Shown: positions 9,180-18,502, numbered from the stretch's first letter. The stretch: 64,000 bases of DNA from an uncultured Roseovarius sp. (GCF_913057115.1 NZ_CAJXNN010000006.1:1-64000), one strand, 5' to 3'. The notes: a model not told the origin generated them from the sequence alone. Made by a program: numbers and translations.

Positions 9180-9715
9180 AAGGGCTCATCCCGTTCGATC
9201 ACAACCCGGTCAAACAGGACCACATCCCAACCGGAGCGCTTGAATGGCACGCCCGAGACCTTCAAGCCGTTTTCCAGACGCTCAATGATTTGCGGAAACC
9301 CGACAGTGATTTGTGACACCGGCACCTTGCCAACCATCCCTTCGGTATTGCGCAACTCGAGGCCCTGCGCCGCCTTTGGCGCGCTGACAAACTCGGCCCT
9401 CGCGAAGTCTTCCCAAGGAATGTGCCGGGGCTGGCCTAGCCCGCCAAGCAGCGTCTTGGTCCGAAACCCGATGCCGCTGTTGTCGATTCGCAAAAGCCAC
9501 TCTTTCCACCTCGACATGCGCCACAGGATGAGGCCTGCCCCGATTGACAGCACCGCGGCGACTAACGTCAGGACAGAAAAAAAACGTCCATCGAAAGGGT
9601 TGGCCCCTGTCACAACGAACAACGCAACAAAAAACACGCCAAGCAAAACCCCGAACGCGGCGAAGGTCCGCAACCAGCCGCGCGCGACAAAGACCTCAAG
9701 TGGAGACTGCGTCAC
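9176..9715 (-). CDS. Hypothetical protein with two N-terminal membrane segments
   Basis: 179 aa. Two hydrophobic helices at about residues 14-37 and 47-66 are followed by a soluble domain of about 110 residues (KEWLLRIDNSGIGFRTKTL onward). This topology resembles small membrane proteins with a PH-like cytosolic domain, but I cannot assign a family. It sits between mscS and the flavoprotein gene with 4-base overlaps on both sides (9176-9179 and 9712-9715), so the three genes form one operon. Confidence 0.7.
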   Translation of the reverse strand: MTQSPLEVFVARGWLRTFAAFGVLLGVFFVALFVVTGANPFDGRFFSVLTLVAAVLSIGAGLILWRMSRWKEWLLRIDNSGIGFRTKTLLGGLGQPRHIPWEDFARAEFVSAPKAAQGLELRNTEGMVGKVPVSQITVGFPQIIERLENGLKVSGVPFKRSGWDVVLFDRVVIERDEPL

Positions 9716-11067
9716 TGGTCTTGTCCAACCTTGGGCAAATCGCCCTTCTCCAGCCCGACGTGATGCACAACACGCTGCGGGAAGGGGATTTCGATACCGT
9801 TGTCTTTCAGCACGTTCCAGATCGCGAACATCACCTTCGGGGTAAACTTGTTCTTGCCGTCGTCGATGCCGTTGACCCAGAACTCCACCGCGAATTCCAC
9901 CCCGCTATCCCCGAAAGCGCGCAATTCGCAATCGGGGCCATCGGGTTCTTGCAAGATGAAGGGTAACTCCGACACCGCCTGTTCCACCATGTCTGGGATC
10001 AGGTTGATATCGGTGTCGTAACTCACCGAGAACGGTGCCTCATAGCGGTTGGCGCTGCCTTGGTCCGAATAGTTAACAACGCGGGTGGTGATGAAATCCT
10101 CGTTCGGGACGACAATCCAGCGGCCATCGAAGGTTTCAAGGAACATCGCACGCGCGGTGGTTTTCACGATGGTCCCGGCCTCGCCATTGTCCAGCTCGAC
10201 ATAGTCGCCCACCGTGGCCTGCCCTTCGAGAAGCAGGATCACACCCGAGATATAATTCGAAGCGATTTTCTGCAGACCAAACCCGAGGCCAACGCCGATA
10301 GCCCCGCCAAGCACCGCGAGAGAAGTCAGCGGGATACCCATGATATTCATCAGTATCAGGAAGGCCGCACCGAAAATCGCGATCTCGGCGGCTTTGGCCG
10401 CCAGTTGCCGGGTCGCGGGCGGCATCTCTTCCTGAGCTTCGATATAGCTCGTGGACCGGTCGTTCGACCAGCGGCCAAGCCAGAAGACAACCGCCCCCAA
10501 GACCAATCCCTTGATCAGCCACAACAGATCGAAAGACATGTTGCCGAGCGGCACGATGGTGGCTTCCAACCGCTCGGTCACCAGATCCAGAAGGCCCACG
10601 GCATGCAGGGCCGCCACGGGGATCAGGATGTACCTGCCCAGGATCTTGAGGAAGGGGTCGCCGATGATATCCCTGACGAGAATGTAGGCGGCCAGAAGCA
10701 GGAACACACGCTTGCCAAAAGCGATCACCGCCCCGGAATCAAAAATCGACCGCGTGACGCTTTCCCCGATGCCGGTAAAGCCGTAGGCCAGAAGCGGCAA
10801 AAGCAGCGGCACGAAAATCAGCACGAAGCGCCGGGCGCTGGCAATAACCCCGTCCTGCCCCTCGCCTGGCGTCAGAATCCGGCCAAGCCACGGCTTCAAC
10901 CGGCGGCTGAGCAGAAGCGCCAGAAGGTAGGAGGCGATCAGCAACCCGAATTGTGACCACGCCGCCGGGCTGAGCAACCAGCCTTCGGCCACCTCCCAGC
11001 CCTGCAAGACATACCCCCATGCTTGTCGCACGATCTCAGGCTGCGCTTCCCAATCCATACCGAACAC
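9712..11067 (-). CDS. Mechanosensitive ion channel, MscS family
   Basis: 451 aa. Larger than E. coli MscS because of extra N-terminal membrane helices (hydrophobic segments start near residue 40). The pore-lining region and the MscS beta domain are recognisable: GGAIGVGLGFGLQKIASNY followed by GVILLLEGQATVGDYVEL and the NEDFITTRVVNYS segment. It would protect against hypo-osmotic shock in the inner membrane. First gene of a three-gene operon with 4-base overlaps. Confidence 0.9.
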   Translation of the reverse strand: MFGMDWEAQPEIVRQAWGYVLQGWEVAEGWLLSPAAWSQFGLLIASYLLALLLSRRLKPWLGRILTPGEGQDGVIASARRFVLIFVPLLLPLLAYGFTGIGESVTRSIFDSGAVIAFGKRVFLLLAAYILVRDIIGDPFLKILGRYILIPVAALHAVGLLDLVTERLEATIVPLGNMSFDLLWLIKGLVLGAVVFWLGRWSNDRSTSYIEAQEEMPPATRQLAAKAAEIAIFGAAFLILMNIMGIPLTSLAVLGGAIGVGLGFGLQKIASNYISGVILLLEGQATVGDYVELDNGEAGTIVKTTARAMFLETFDGRWIVVPNEDFITTRVVNYSDQGSANRYEAPFSVSYDTDINLIPDMVEQAVSELPFILQEPDGPDCELRAFGDSGVEFAVEFWVNGIDDGKNKFTPKVMFAIWNVLKDNGIEIPFPQRVVHHVGLEKGDLPKVGQDQ

Positions 11068-11134
11068 CTCTTGCCTTTTGGCCCGTCACCGCCATCCTCT
11101 TGCCCGTCCCAAGCGCGAGGATCAAGAAAAAGCG

Positions 11135-11428
11135 ATGGATCACCCGACCTGCCCACTGTGCGGGCGCCCCATTCCTCCCGAGGCACGGCAAAGCCTGCAC
11201 CACCTTGTGCCGAGACTGAAAGGCGGCAAGGGCGGGCCGACCGTCTTGTTGCACCAGATTTGCCACAATGAGATTCACGCCACCCTGTCCGAGGCGGACC
11301 TTGCCCGCGCGTATTCAACCATCGAAGCCCTGCGCGCCCACCCCAGGTTGGCCAAGTTCATCAAATGGGTAAGCAAACGCCCGCCGGGGTTCCATTCCAA
11401 AACGCCCGGTGGACGGCGCAAGCGGTGA
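11135..11428 (+). CDS. Small HNH-type zinc protein
   Basis: 97 aa from MDHPTCPLCGRPIPPEARQ. A Cys pair C6-x2-C9, His22-His23 (HHLVPRLKGG), and H40-x2-C43-H44-N45-x2-H48 form a compact HNH/beta-beta-alpha-metal arrangement. Such mini HNH proteins are annotated as HNH endonuclease or restriction endonuclease-like, but activity is unproven. The C-terminus is very basic (RRKR end), consistent with nucleic acid binding. It is divergent from mscS. An in-frame upstream ATG at 11078 exists but would run through the divergent promoter region. Confidence 0.7.
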   Translation: MDHPTCPLCGRPIPPEARQSLHHLVPRLKGGKGGPTVLLHQICHNEIHATLSEADLARAYSTIEALRAHPRLAKFIKWVSKRPPGFHSKTPGGRRKR

Positions 11429-11434
11429 CCGGGG

Positions 11435-11479
11435 CAAAGCCGTTCGAACGGCTTTGGACAAGCGGTTTCGAAACCGCTT
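11435..11479. repeat. Tandem perfect palindromes after the HNH gene
   Basis: A perfect 22-base palindrome (11435-11456, half-site CAAAGCCGTTC) and a perfect 20-base palindrome (11460-11479, half-site AAGCGGTTTC) are separated by 3 bases. Both are centred on TTCGAA. The pair begins 7 bases after the HNH stop codon and ends 65 bases before the multicopper oxidase start, so it may terminate or insulate the upstream transcript. The second palindrome shares its arm AAGCGGTTT with the second palindrome at 5372-5395. Confidence 0.75.
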
Positions 11480-11544
11480 TCTGCCCGAGGACTTGATCGC
11501 CCGCGCGAAAGGCGCATCTATTCCTTATCGAAAGGACAGATGCC

Positions 11545-12915
11545 ATGCCCCTGACCCGCCGCCATTTCCTTGCCGCCTCCACGGCCCTTGCCGCCCTGCC
11601 CCGCATGGCAATGGCCAAAGGGCAAACCCGGATCACCGCCGCCCCCGCACAGGCGCAACTTGCCCCGCCGGGCTATGCCGCGACCGAAGTATGGGCCTAT
11701 AACGGCACGGTTCCCGGTCAAATGCTGCGCTTTGTCCAAGGCGATACGCTGGACGTGCAATTGGTGAACGGGCTGGCCGAGCAAGACACCACGATCCACT
11801 GGCACGGGCTGCGCCTGCCCAATGCCATGGACGGCGTACCCGACCTCACGCAAGCGCCCGTGGCCCCCGGTGGCAGTTTCGATTATCGCTTCAGTCTCAA
11901 TGACGCGGGCACCTTCTGGTATCACCCGCACGCCAATTCGGTGGAGCAAATCTCACGCGGGTTGGCCGGGGTTCTGGTGGTTGAAGAGTCAGAGGCCCCG
12001 GACGTGGACGACGACCGTGTGCTGGTGCTGGATGATTGGCGCATGGCCGATGATGCGGTGATCCACCCCTCTTTTGGCGCATGGCACGACATGTCCCATG
12101 CCGGGCGGCTGGGCAATTACATCACCGTCAACGCCACCCCCGAGCACCGCCAGACGGTGCGCCCCGGCGCGCGCCTGCGCCTGCGGCTGGTCAATACCGC
12201 CACCGCGCGCATTTTTGACCTGCGTTTTCGTGGGCTTGACGCATGGGCGGTGGCCCATGACGCCATGCCGCTTGAGGTGCCCCAGCGGGTCGAGCAACTC
12301 ACCCTCGCGCCCGCGCAACGCACCGACCTGATTGTTGATATCACAGCTGAAGCGGGCGACGAGGCGATGCTGGCCTCGGTCGAGCGCGAAGGCACTTTCG
12401 CCTTGGCCAGCTTCCCGGTCAGCGGCGCAGCCCTAGCCGCGCGTCCTGAGCCGAGCGCCCTACCGCCAAACAAGATGCCAAGCCTCAACATGGAAAGCGC
12501 CCGCCGCGTACCGTTGGTCATGGAGGGCGGCGCGATGCGCGGATTGCCCGAGGGCGCGACCTACGAGGGGCAAAGAATGGACATGCGCGCGCTGGCCGAG
12601 GAAGGGCAATTCTGGGCCTTCAACGGGCAAGTGGGCATGGATGACGCGCCGCTGCTTGAGGCTTTCGAGGGCGAGACCATCCGCATACCGATCACCAACA
12701 ACACCGCGTTTCCACACGCCATGCATCTGCATGGCATGCACTTCCGCGAAGTGCTTGGGGAGGGCTTCGGTCCATGGCGCGACACGATCCTCGTGAACCC
12801 CAACCATACCCGCGAAGTGGTGTTCAACGCCCATAACCCGGGAGATTGGATGTTCCATTGCCACATGCCCAGCCACCAGATGTCGGGCATGATGAACTGG
12901 ATCAGGGTGAGTTAG
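11545..12915 (+). CDS. Tat-exported multicopper oxidase
   Basis: 456 aa. Twin-arginine signal MPLTRRHFLAASTALAAL, so it is exported folded with copper. Three cupredoxin domains with all four copper motifs: HWHG (H85, H87), WYHPH (H127, H129), HAMHLHG (391-397) and FHCHMPSHQMSGMM, where C439, H444 and M449 give a type 1 copper site. This is a laccase/CueO-like enzyme oxidising Cu(I) or phenolics in the periplasm. No methionine-rich CueO insert is obvious. No copper chaperone, efflux pump or regulator is adjacent, so a copper role is inference. Confidence 0.9.
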   Translation: MPLTRRHFLAASTALAALPRMAMAKGQTRITAAPAQAQLAPPGYAATEVWAYNGTVPGQMLRFVQGDTLDVQLVNGLAEQDTTIHWHGLRLPNAMDGVPDLTQAPVAPGGSFDYRFSLNDAGTFWYHPHANSVEQISRGLAGVLVVEESEAPDVDDDRVLVLDDWRMADDAVIHPSFGAWHDMSHAGRLGNYITVNATPEHRQTVRPGARLRLRLVNTATARIFDLRFRGLDAWAVAHDAMPLEVPQRVEQLTLAPAQRTDLIVDITAEAGDEAMLASVEREGTFALASFPVSGAALAARPEPSALPPNKMPSLNMESARRVPLVMEGGAMRGLPEGATYEGQRMDMRALAEEGQFWAFNGQVGMDDAPLLEAFEGETIRIPITNNTAFPHAMHLHGMHFREVLGEGFGPWRDTILVNPNHTREVVFNAHNPGDWMFHCHMPSHQMSGMMNWIRVS

Positions 12916-12976
12916 AGCGTTTCCAGTTTAACGTGGACCGGACAGCATCGGTGGCCAGCCCCCGAGGGCTCCGCCC

Positions 12977-13024
12977 GTTTGGGCCTCAATCGCTCCCCCG
13001 GAGCGATTGCAAGACGGCCCAAAC
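12977..13024. repeat. Nested inverted repeat between convergent genes
   Basis: An outer stem GTTTGGGCC (12977-12985) pairs with GGCCCAAAC (13016-13024), enclosing an inner hairpin with 10-base arms CAATCGCTCC (12987-12996) and GGAGCGATTG (13000-13009). The element lies between the ends of the multicopper oxidase (plus) and the acetyltransferase (minus). It is followed by a CCCGGGATATTT tract of a kind I associate with intergenic spaces in Rhodobacteraceae. Likely a terminator or REP-like element; the family assignment is inference. Confidence 0.6.
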
Positions 13025-13059
13025 CCCCCGGGATATTTCTGGCCAGAAGAAAGGACGGT

Positions 13060-13644
13060 TTAGCCCACGTCGGTGCGTCCGCGCCGATCCATCCTTAGTG
13101 CAGCGTATAGGACATGGGTGCGCCAGCGGCCATTGATTTGCAGATAGCTTTGCGCGACGCCCTCGTATTTGAAACCGCATTTTTCCAAAAGCCCGCGCGA
13201 GGCGGTGTTTTCTGGCAGGCAGGCCGCCTCAAGGCGCGACAGGTCAAGCCGGCCAAAGGCGTGATGCACCACCGCCTGCAGGGCCTCGCGCATATACCCC
13301 TGCCGCGCAAAGGGCTCACCGATCCAATAGCCCAAGGTGCCCGCCTGCGCCGGGCCACGGCGGATATTGTCCAGCGTGACCGCGCCCAAAAGCCGCTCAT
13401 CCTCGCGCCGGATCAGGAAGAGCGGCAGGGCCGACCCGTTGGTGATCGACCGCTGCGCCCAGTAGACCCGGTTGGAAAACCCCTTACGCGTCAGGTGATC
13501 CGAGGCCCAGACCGGCTCCCACGGGATGAGGAATTCGGCACTTTGTTCACGCATGGCCGACCATTCGCGGAAATCGGTCAAAAGCGGCTGTCGCAATGTC
13601 AGGCGCTCTGTCTCGATCCGGACTTTCCGGCGCGGGATGAACAT
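13060..13644 (-). CDS. GNAT acetyltransferase, RimJ/RimL type
   Basis: 194 aa. N-terminal RIETERLTLRQPLLTDFREW and the later GTLGYWIGEPFARQGYMREAL segment (acetyl-CoA binding loop R/QxxGxG-like, in degenerate form) match the RimJ/RimL N-acetyltransferase group, which acetylates protein N-termini or small amines. Its start codon shares one base with the stop codon of the M16 peptidase gene (TAATG), so it is the last gene of the long minus-strand cta-thrC unit. Substrate unknown. Confidence 0.85.
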   Translation of the reverse strand: MFIPRRKVRIETERLTLRQPLLTDFREWSAMREQSAEFLIPWEPVWASDHLTRKGFSNRVYWAQRSITNGSALPLFLIRREDERLLGAVTLDNIRRGPAQAGTLGYWIGEPFARQGYMREALQAVVHHAFGRLDLSRLEAACLPENTASRGLLEKCGFKYEGVAQSYLQINGRWRTHVLYAALRMDRRGRTDVG

Positions 13645-14906
13645 TACGCCGCGCGCCTGTCCTGAAGCGCCTCAAGGCTGGGCGCGGCCTCAACGGGGCC
13701 GTAAAGCGCCATGGCGGCGGGCGCGGTGGTGGCGATGGTTTCGGCCAAGGCGCGGACCTCTGACAATGTCACCGCGTCGATCCGTTCGACCACTTCCGAA
13801 AGGTCCGGCACCCGGCCCCAAATCTGCATCATCCGCGCCAGACGCTCGGCCCGGTTCGAGGGGCTTTCCAGCCCCATCAGCAACCCGGCCTTCATCTGGG
13901 CGCGGGCGCGTTCCACCTCCTCTTGGCTGAGGTCATCGGCAGCGCGCTTCATCTCGTCCACGGTGATCTGCGCCAGATGCGCCATTTCCTCGGCCGAGGT
14001 GCCCGCATAGATCGTCATCATGCCGGTATCGGCATAGGCCCCGGCCTGGGCGAAGATCGTATAGCACAGCCCCCGCCTTTCGCGGATTTCCTGAAACAGG
14101 CGCGAGGACATGGAACCACCAAGCGCCGAGGCATAAATCTGAGCCGCGTAGATCTGCGGGTGGCCGTAGTCAGGGCTTTCGAACCCAAGCGTGAAATGCG
14201 CCTGTTCCAGCTGTTTCACATGCCGCGCCTCGCCGCCCTTGAACCGCGCCGTGGCCGGCTCGAACGCGGGTTTGGCGGGCATGTCGCCAAAGAACCGCTC
14301 GGCATCGCGCACGAGCGCATCATGGTCCACCGCCCCCGCCGCCGACAGGATCAATTGGCCGGGGCCGTAATGCTCATCGACGAACCCCACCAGATCATCG
14401 CGGGAGAACCCCTGCACCCGGCCCTCAGGCCCAAGGATGGTGCGGCCCAGCGGGTGATCGGGGTAGGCCTCTTCCTGTAGCCAGTCGAAGATGATGTCAT
14501 CGGGGGTATCCTGCGCCTGCCCGATCTCTTGCAGGATCACCCCGCGCTCCACCTCGATCTCGCGCGGATCGAAGGTAGGATTGCGCAGGATATCGGCCAC
14601 CACATCCAAGGCCAGCGGCACGTCCTGCTGCAGAACGCGCGCGTAATAGGCCGTGACTTCGCGGCTGGTGTAGGCATTGATGTAGCCGCCCACATCCTCG
14701 ATCGCCTCGGCTATTGCCAAGGCACTCCGCCGCTTGGTGCCCTTGAAGGCCATATGCTCCAAGAAATGGGCAATGCCGTTCTGTTCGGCGCGTTCATGCC
14801 GGGCGCCCGCCATGACCCACACCCCGATGGCCGCCGATTGCAGCCCCGGCATGTGTTCTGTGACGATGCGAAATCCGTTGTCCAGCGTGGTCAGTTTGAC
14901 ACTCAA
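13644..14906 (-). CDS. M16 family zinc peptidase
   Basis: 420 aa, normal for the single-chain processing-peptidase group (mitochondrial beta-MPP-like, PqqL-like). The inverted zinc motif HFLEH is at residues 47-51 in GIAHFLEHMAFKGT, with the downstream Glu region VERGVILQEI. Alphaproteobacterial members lie next to thrC in many genomes, as here. It overlaps thrC by 4 bases (ATGA). Cellular substrate is unknown; no signal peptide is evident, so probably cytosolic. Confidence 0.92.
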   Translation of the reverse strand: MSVKLTTLDNGFRIVTEHMPGLQSAAIGVWVMAGARHERAEQNGIAHFLEHMAFKGTKRRSALAIAEAIEDVGGYINAYTSREVTAYYARVLQQDVPLALDVVADILRNPTFDPREIEVERGVILQEIGQAQDTPDDIIFDWLQEEAYPDHPLGRTILGPEGRVQGFSRDDLVGFVDEHYGPGQLILSAAGAVDHDALVRDAERFFGDMPAKPAFEPATARFKGGEARHVKQLEQAHFTLGFESPDYGHPQIYAAQIYASALGGSMSSRLFQEIRERRGLCYTIFAQAGAYADTGMMTIYAGTSAEEMAHLAQITVDEMKRAADDLSQEEVERARAQMKAGLLMGLESPSNRAERLARMMQIWGRVPDLSEVVERIDAVTLSEVRALAETIATTAPAAMALYGPVEAAPSLEALQDRRAA

Positions 14907-16291
14907 TGCGCAGTCCGTTCCTTGATCAGGGTTTCCAATGCGCCCAGGTCGTTTTCAACCCGGGTCACGCGTTCCGACCGCTCATACAGGTCGGCCATAC
15001 GTTCGGGCAAGGGGGGATGCATGCCGCTGGCCTCTTCCACCGCTGCGGGGAACTTGGCGGGGTGCGCCGTGGCCAGCGTGATCATCGGGGTGCCGGTTTC
15101 ACGCTGTTCCTCGGCCACCTTCACGCCCACGGCGCTATGCGGGCAGAGCAACTCGCCCATCCCGGCCCAAGCCTCACGGATCGTGGCGCGGGTTTCATCC
15201 TCATCACACCGGCCCGAGTCAAAGCTTTCGCGCAGGGCCTGCAAGGCCCCTTGGCTGACGTTAAAGCCCCCGGCCTTCAACTCGTCCATCAGCTGCGCCA
15301 CCGCCGCGCCATCCTGATTGTAGGCGTAATAAAGCGCCCGCTCGAAATTCGACGACACCTGAATATCCATCGACGGGCTGATCGAGGGGATCACACCATC
15401 GGGCTTATATTCACTGGTCGAAAGGCAACGGTGCAGAATGTCGTTCTGATTGGTGGCCACCACCAAACGGTCAATCGGCAGGCCCATCCGCTTGGCAATA
15501 TAGCCCGCGAAAATATCCCCGAAATTGCCGGTGGGCACAGTGAAAGAAACCTTGCGGTGCGGCGCACCCAAGGCCACGGCAGAGGTGAAGTAATACACCA
15601 CCTGCGCCAGAACCCGCGCCCAGTTGATCGAATTGACTCCCGCCAGACCCACCGCATCGCGGAAGTCAAAATCGTTGAACATATCCTTCACGCGGGCTTG
15701 GCAGTCGTCGAAATGCCCGTCCAGCGCCAAGGCATGCACGTTGCCTTCCGAGGGCGTGGTCATCTGCCGCCGCTGCACCTCGGACACCCGGCCATGCGGG
15801 TAGAGGATGAACACATCCACCGCGTCCAAACCTCGGAACGCCTCGATCGCGGCGCTGCCGGTATCGCCACTGGTGGCGCCCACGATGCACACCCTATTGC
15901 CCGATCGCTTGAGCGAAAACTCGAACAGCTGGCCAATCAGCTGCATCGCGAAATCCTTGAAGGCCAGCGTGGGACCGTGGAACAGTTCCAACAGGAAATG
16001 CCCCTGATCCAACTGCACCAAGGGCGCGCGGGCCGCATGGCCAAAGGGCGCATAGGCGCGCGCGATGATCCCGCGGAATTCCTCCTCGGTAAAGGCATCG
16101 CCAACAAAGGGCCACATCACCCGGAACGCCACCTCCTCATAGCTTTGGCCCTCAAGGGCGGCGATATCGCCCGCACTCATCACCGGGATCTCTTGCGGCA
16201 GGTACAGCCCCCCATCACGCGCAAGCCCGGTCAGCATCGCCTCTTCAAAACTCAGAACCGGGGCTTTCCCCCGCGTCGAGATATACTTCAT
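14903..16291 (-). CDS. thrC: Threonine synthase
   Basis: 462 aa. PLP enzyme converting O-phospho-L-homoserine to L-threonine. The lysine that forms the PLP Schiff base is K112 in GPTLAFKDFAMQ. Start MKYISTRGKAPVLSF is the conserved threonine synthase N-terminus; the in-frame upstream extension belongs to the surf1 3' end. The ATG shares one base with the surf1 TGA stop (TGATG), indicating translational coupling to the oxidase assembly genes. Length matches the longer bacterial/yeast-type class. Confidence 0.96.
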   Translation of the reverse strand: MKYISTRGKAPVLSFEEAMLTGLARDGGLYLPQEIPVMSAGDIAALEGQSYEEVAFRVMWPFVGDAFTEEEFRGIIARAYAPFGHAARAPLVQLDQGHFLLELFHGPTLAFKDFAMQLIGQLFEFSLKRSGNRVCIVGATSGDTGSAAIEAFRGLDAVDVFILYPHGRVSEVQRRQMTTPSEGNVHALALDGHFDDCQARVKDMFNDFDFRDAVGLAGVNSINWARVLAQVVYYFTSAVALGAPHRKVSFTVPTGNFGDIFAGYIAKRMGLPIDRLVVATNQNDILHRCLSTSEYKPDGVIPSISPSMDIQVSSNFERALYYAYNQDGAAVAQLMDELKAGGFNVSQGALQALRESFDSGRCDEDETRATIREAWAGMGELLCPHSAVGVKVAEEQRETGTPMITLATAHPAKFPAAVEEASGMHPPLPERMADLYERSERVTRVENDLGALETLIKERTAH

Positions 16292-16971
16292 CAGTTCTCG
16301 CCTTTTGCTGTCTTGCGCATGCGCCAAAGGAAATAGCCACTCATCACCGCCCAGATCACGGCCAAGCCGAACCATGTCACGGCATATTCCAAGTGATCAT
16401 TGGGAATGTTGCCCGTGTCCACGGGCAGCGGCGTCACAGGTGCGTCGGAAAACGACGTCTCGCGCGCCACGACCAACAGCGGCTCGGTGTTCAGCACCTG
16501 CGCCATCTGCTCAAGGTCACGCGCGAACCATGTGTTGCCGTCAACATCGTTTTCGGGGGTCGAGGAATTGCGATCATCCGGCCAATGCACATTGCCGCGC
16601 ACCACCACCTCACCCTCGGGCGCGGTGGGAATATCCTCAGCCACCTTGATGAACCCCCGGTCCAACAGGATACGACGCCCGCCCATATCAAACGCGGAAA
16701 TCACCCGATACCCCGCGCCCACCGTCTTTTGGCTGACCAAGACACGCAGCGCCTTGTCGCCGACCGTTCCGCCAACCTCGACCGGCAAATAGCGATCAGT
16801 GTCAGGGTTCAAATCCGAAGGCAAAGCCACAGGCTCCGCCGCGATCCGCGCCTCGATATCGGCCAAAACGCCTTCCTTCCACGCCAAGCGCTGGACCTGC
16901 CAAACGCCAAGTGAGACCAGCACCGCAATACCAGCCAAGCCAAAGAGGATAGGAACAAGATAGCGTACCAA
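16291..16971 (-). CDS. SURF1 family cytochrome oxidase assembly protein
   Basis: 226 aa. SURF1 aids heme a insertion into subunit I of the aa3 oxidase. Topology is typical: one membrane helix at each end (RYLVPILFGLAGIAVLVSL and WFGLAVIWAVMSGYFLW) around a periplasmic domain. Family motifs WQVQRLAWK and LLDRGFI are present. I chose a TTG start at 16971 because a GGAG ribosome binding site lies 7 bases upstream and the protein then starts at the first helix; the longer ATG frame adds about 50 unrelated residues from the intergenic hairpins. Confidence 0.88.
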   Translation of the reverse strand: MVRYLVPILFGLAGIAVLVSLGVWQVQRLAWKEGVLADIEARIAAEPVALPSDLNPDTDRYLPVEVGGTVGDKALRVLVSQKTVGAGYRVISAFDMGGRRILLDRGFIKVAEDIPTAPEGEVVVRGNVHWPDDRNSSTPENDVDGNTWFARDLEQMAQVLNTEPLLVVARETSFSDAPVTPLPVDTGNIPNDHLEYAVTWFGLAVIWAVMSGYFLWRMRKTAKGEN

Positions 16972-16993
16972 TTCGGGGCTCCGTTCAACGACG

Positions 16994-17057
16994 AAAGCGC
17001 GCGATGCCTCGCGCGCTTTGCTTTTTGCCTCTTGGGGGCGGAATTGCAACCGCCCCC
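16994..17057 (-). terminator. Two hairpins between ctaE and surf1
   Basis: Within the 100-base spacer are two strong stems. One has 8-base arms GGGGGCGG (17034-17041) and CCGCCCCC (17050-17057) with an 8-base loop. The other has perfect 11-base arms AAAGCGCGCGA (16994-17004) and TCGCGCGCTTT (17009-17019) with a TGCC loop. No long U-tract follows on the minus strand. They may attenuate expression or set an RNA end so that surf1-thrC is expressed less than the oxidase subunits. Confidence 0.55.
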
Positions 17058-17071
17058 TTTGGGATCCGCGC

Positions 17072-17884
17072 TTAGGCGCCCCAGATATAGATCGATGCGA
17101 AGAGGAACAGCCACACCACGTCAACGAAGTGCCAGTACCACGCAGCCGCCTCGAAACCGATGTGCTGTTGGGGGGTAAAATGCCCTTTCAGCATCCGCAG
17201 CAGGCAGATGAACAGGAAGATCGTGCCGATGATGACATGCGCCCCGTGGAAGCCCGTGGCCATAAAGAAGTTCGCGCCGTAAATGTTGCCCGAGAAGCCA
17301 AAGGCCGCGTGGCTGTATTCATAGGCTTGGAACCCGGTAAAGATCACGCCCAATGCGATGGCGATGATCAGGCCCCATTTCATGTCGTTGCGGTTGTTCT
17401 CATGCACAAGCGCGTGGTGCGCCCAAGTGGCCGCCGCGCCCGAGCACAGCAGGATCAGCGTGTTGATCAGCGGCAGGTGCCACGGGTCAAAGGTTTCGAT
17501 CCCGGCAGGCGGCCAAACACCGTCCACGGCCGGGCTTTGCGGGCCCATCGGGTACATGGCGTGCTTGAAGAAGCTCCAGAACCACGCGGCAAAGAACATG
17601 ACCTCTGACATGATGAACATGATGAAGCCATAGCGCAGGCCGATTTGAACCACCGGGGTGTGATCGCCGGTTTCGCCTTCGTGCACCACGTCGGCCCACC
17701 AGCCGAACATGACGTAAAGCACGCCGACAAAGCCGATCAGGAAGACCCAAGGTTGGTTGTTGTCCACCTGCGGCGACATCCAAAGGACAGCACCGAACAG
17801 CATGACGAACCCAGCCAACGAGCCCAGCAAAGGCCAGATGGAGGGGGGCAGAATGTGGTAATCGTGGTTTTTCTCGTGTGCCAT
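17072..17884 (-). CDS. ctaE: Cytochrome c oxidase subunit III
   Basis: 270 aa, seven membrane helices as in aa3 oxidase subunit III. N-terminus [20 protein letters not shown] and the conserved [14 protein letters not shown] segment (here [15 protein letters not shown]) near the C-terminus are diagnostic. [13 protein letters not shown] is also characteristic. Part of the ctaC-ctaB-small ORF-ctaG-ctaE cluster known from Paracoccus and Rhodobacter; subunit I (ctaD) is not in the window. Spaced 30 bases from ctaG. Confidence 0.97.
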   Translation of the reverse strand: MAHEKNHDYHILPPSIWPLLGSLAGFVMLFGAVLWMSPQVDNNQPWVFLIGFVGVLYVMFGWWADVVHEGETGDHTPVVQIGLRYGFIMFIMSEVMFFAAWFWSFFKHAMYPMGPQSPAVDGVWPPAGIETFDPWHLPLINTLILLCSGAAATWAHHALVHENNRNDMKWGLIIAIALGVIFTGFQAYEYSHAAFGFSGNIYGANFFMATGFHGAHVIIGTIFLFICLLRMLKGHFTPQQHIGFEAAAWYWHFVDVVWLFLFASIYIWGA

Positions 17885-17914
17885 GGCGCGTGTTTTCCCT
17901 CGTGGCGTCTTTTC

Positions 17915-18502
17915 TTAGTTCAGGTTTTTATAGGTTTTGCTGTCCTGATCAAGCGCGGCCTGTTGTTCCTCTTCGGGCAGGTCGATCTTGTAGAATGTGT
18001 AGGACAGGGTGATCGTGTGCGTAAACTTGGCGTCCCGGTCGGTGACGATCTCGGGATCGACGTAGAAGGTCACGGGCATTTCCACCCGCTCACCCGGTTG
18101 CAAGATTTGCTGTTCAAAGCAAAAGCAATCAATCTTGGTGAAAAAGCCGCCCGCCTCGAAGGGGGCAACATTGTAACTGGCCGATCCGGCGATCGGCTCA
18201 TCGGTGGGGTTATAGGCTTCGTAAAAGGCAAGGCCGGTTTCCCCGATGCGCAGTTCGACCTCGCGCTGCATCGGCTTGAACTCCCAAGGGAACTCACGTT
18301 CCTTGCTGGCGTCGAAACGAATGGTGATGGTCTCATCCAGAATTTCGTCGCTGGCCACGTCCGAAACACTGGTCTCGCCGCCATAGCCCGTCACGCGGCA
18401 GAACCAGTCATACAAAGGCACCGAGGCCCAGGCCAGCGCACCCATGGTCAACACAACGCCTGTAAGCTTAACAACCGTCTTGGATTTAACGTCCATCGCC
18501 AT
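17915..18502 (-). CDS. ctaG: Cytochrome c oxidase assembly protein CtaG/Cox11
   Basis: 195 aa. Cox11 delivers copper to the CuB site of subunit I. One N-terminal membrane helix (about residues 12-30) precedes a periplasmic domain with the copper-binding CFCF motif (C126, C128 in KIDCFCFEQQ). ASVPLYDWFCRVTGYGG is the usual family motif at the membrane boundary, including the third conserved Cys. The start shares one base with the stop of the 55-aa gene upstream. Confidence 0.95.
   Translation of the reverse strand: MAMDVKSKTVVKLTGVVLTMGALAWASVPLYDWFCRVTGYGGETSVSDVASDEILDETITIRFDASKEREFPWEFKPMQREVELRIGETGLAFYEAYNPTDEPIAGSASYNVAPFEAGGFFTKIDCFCFEQQILQPGERVEMPVTFYVDPEIVTDRDAKFTHTITLSYTFYKIDLPEEEQQAALDQDSKTYKNLN

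Noticed and set aside
11545..12915. Copper-resistance operon around the multicopper oxidase
   Set aside because: No copper chaperone, efflux ATPase, CopB-like or CueR-like gene flanks it; the enzyme appears to stand alone.
14906..16336. A 476-codon plus-strand open frame opposite thrC
   Set aside because: A shadow of thrC with no recognisable domain; the minus-strand gene has complete threonine synthase motifs and coupled neighbours.
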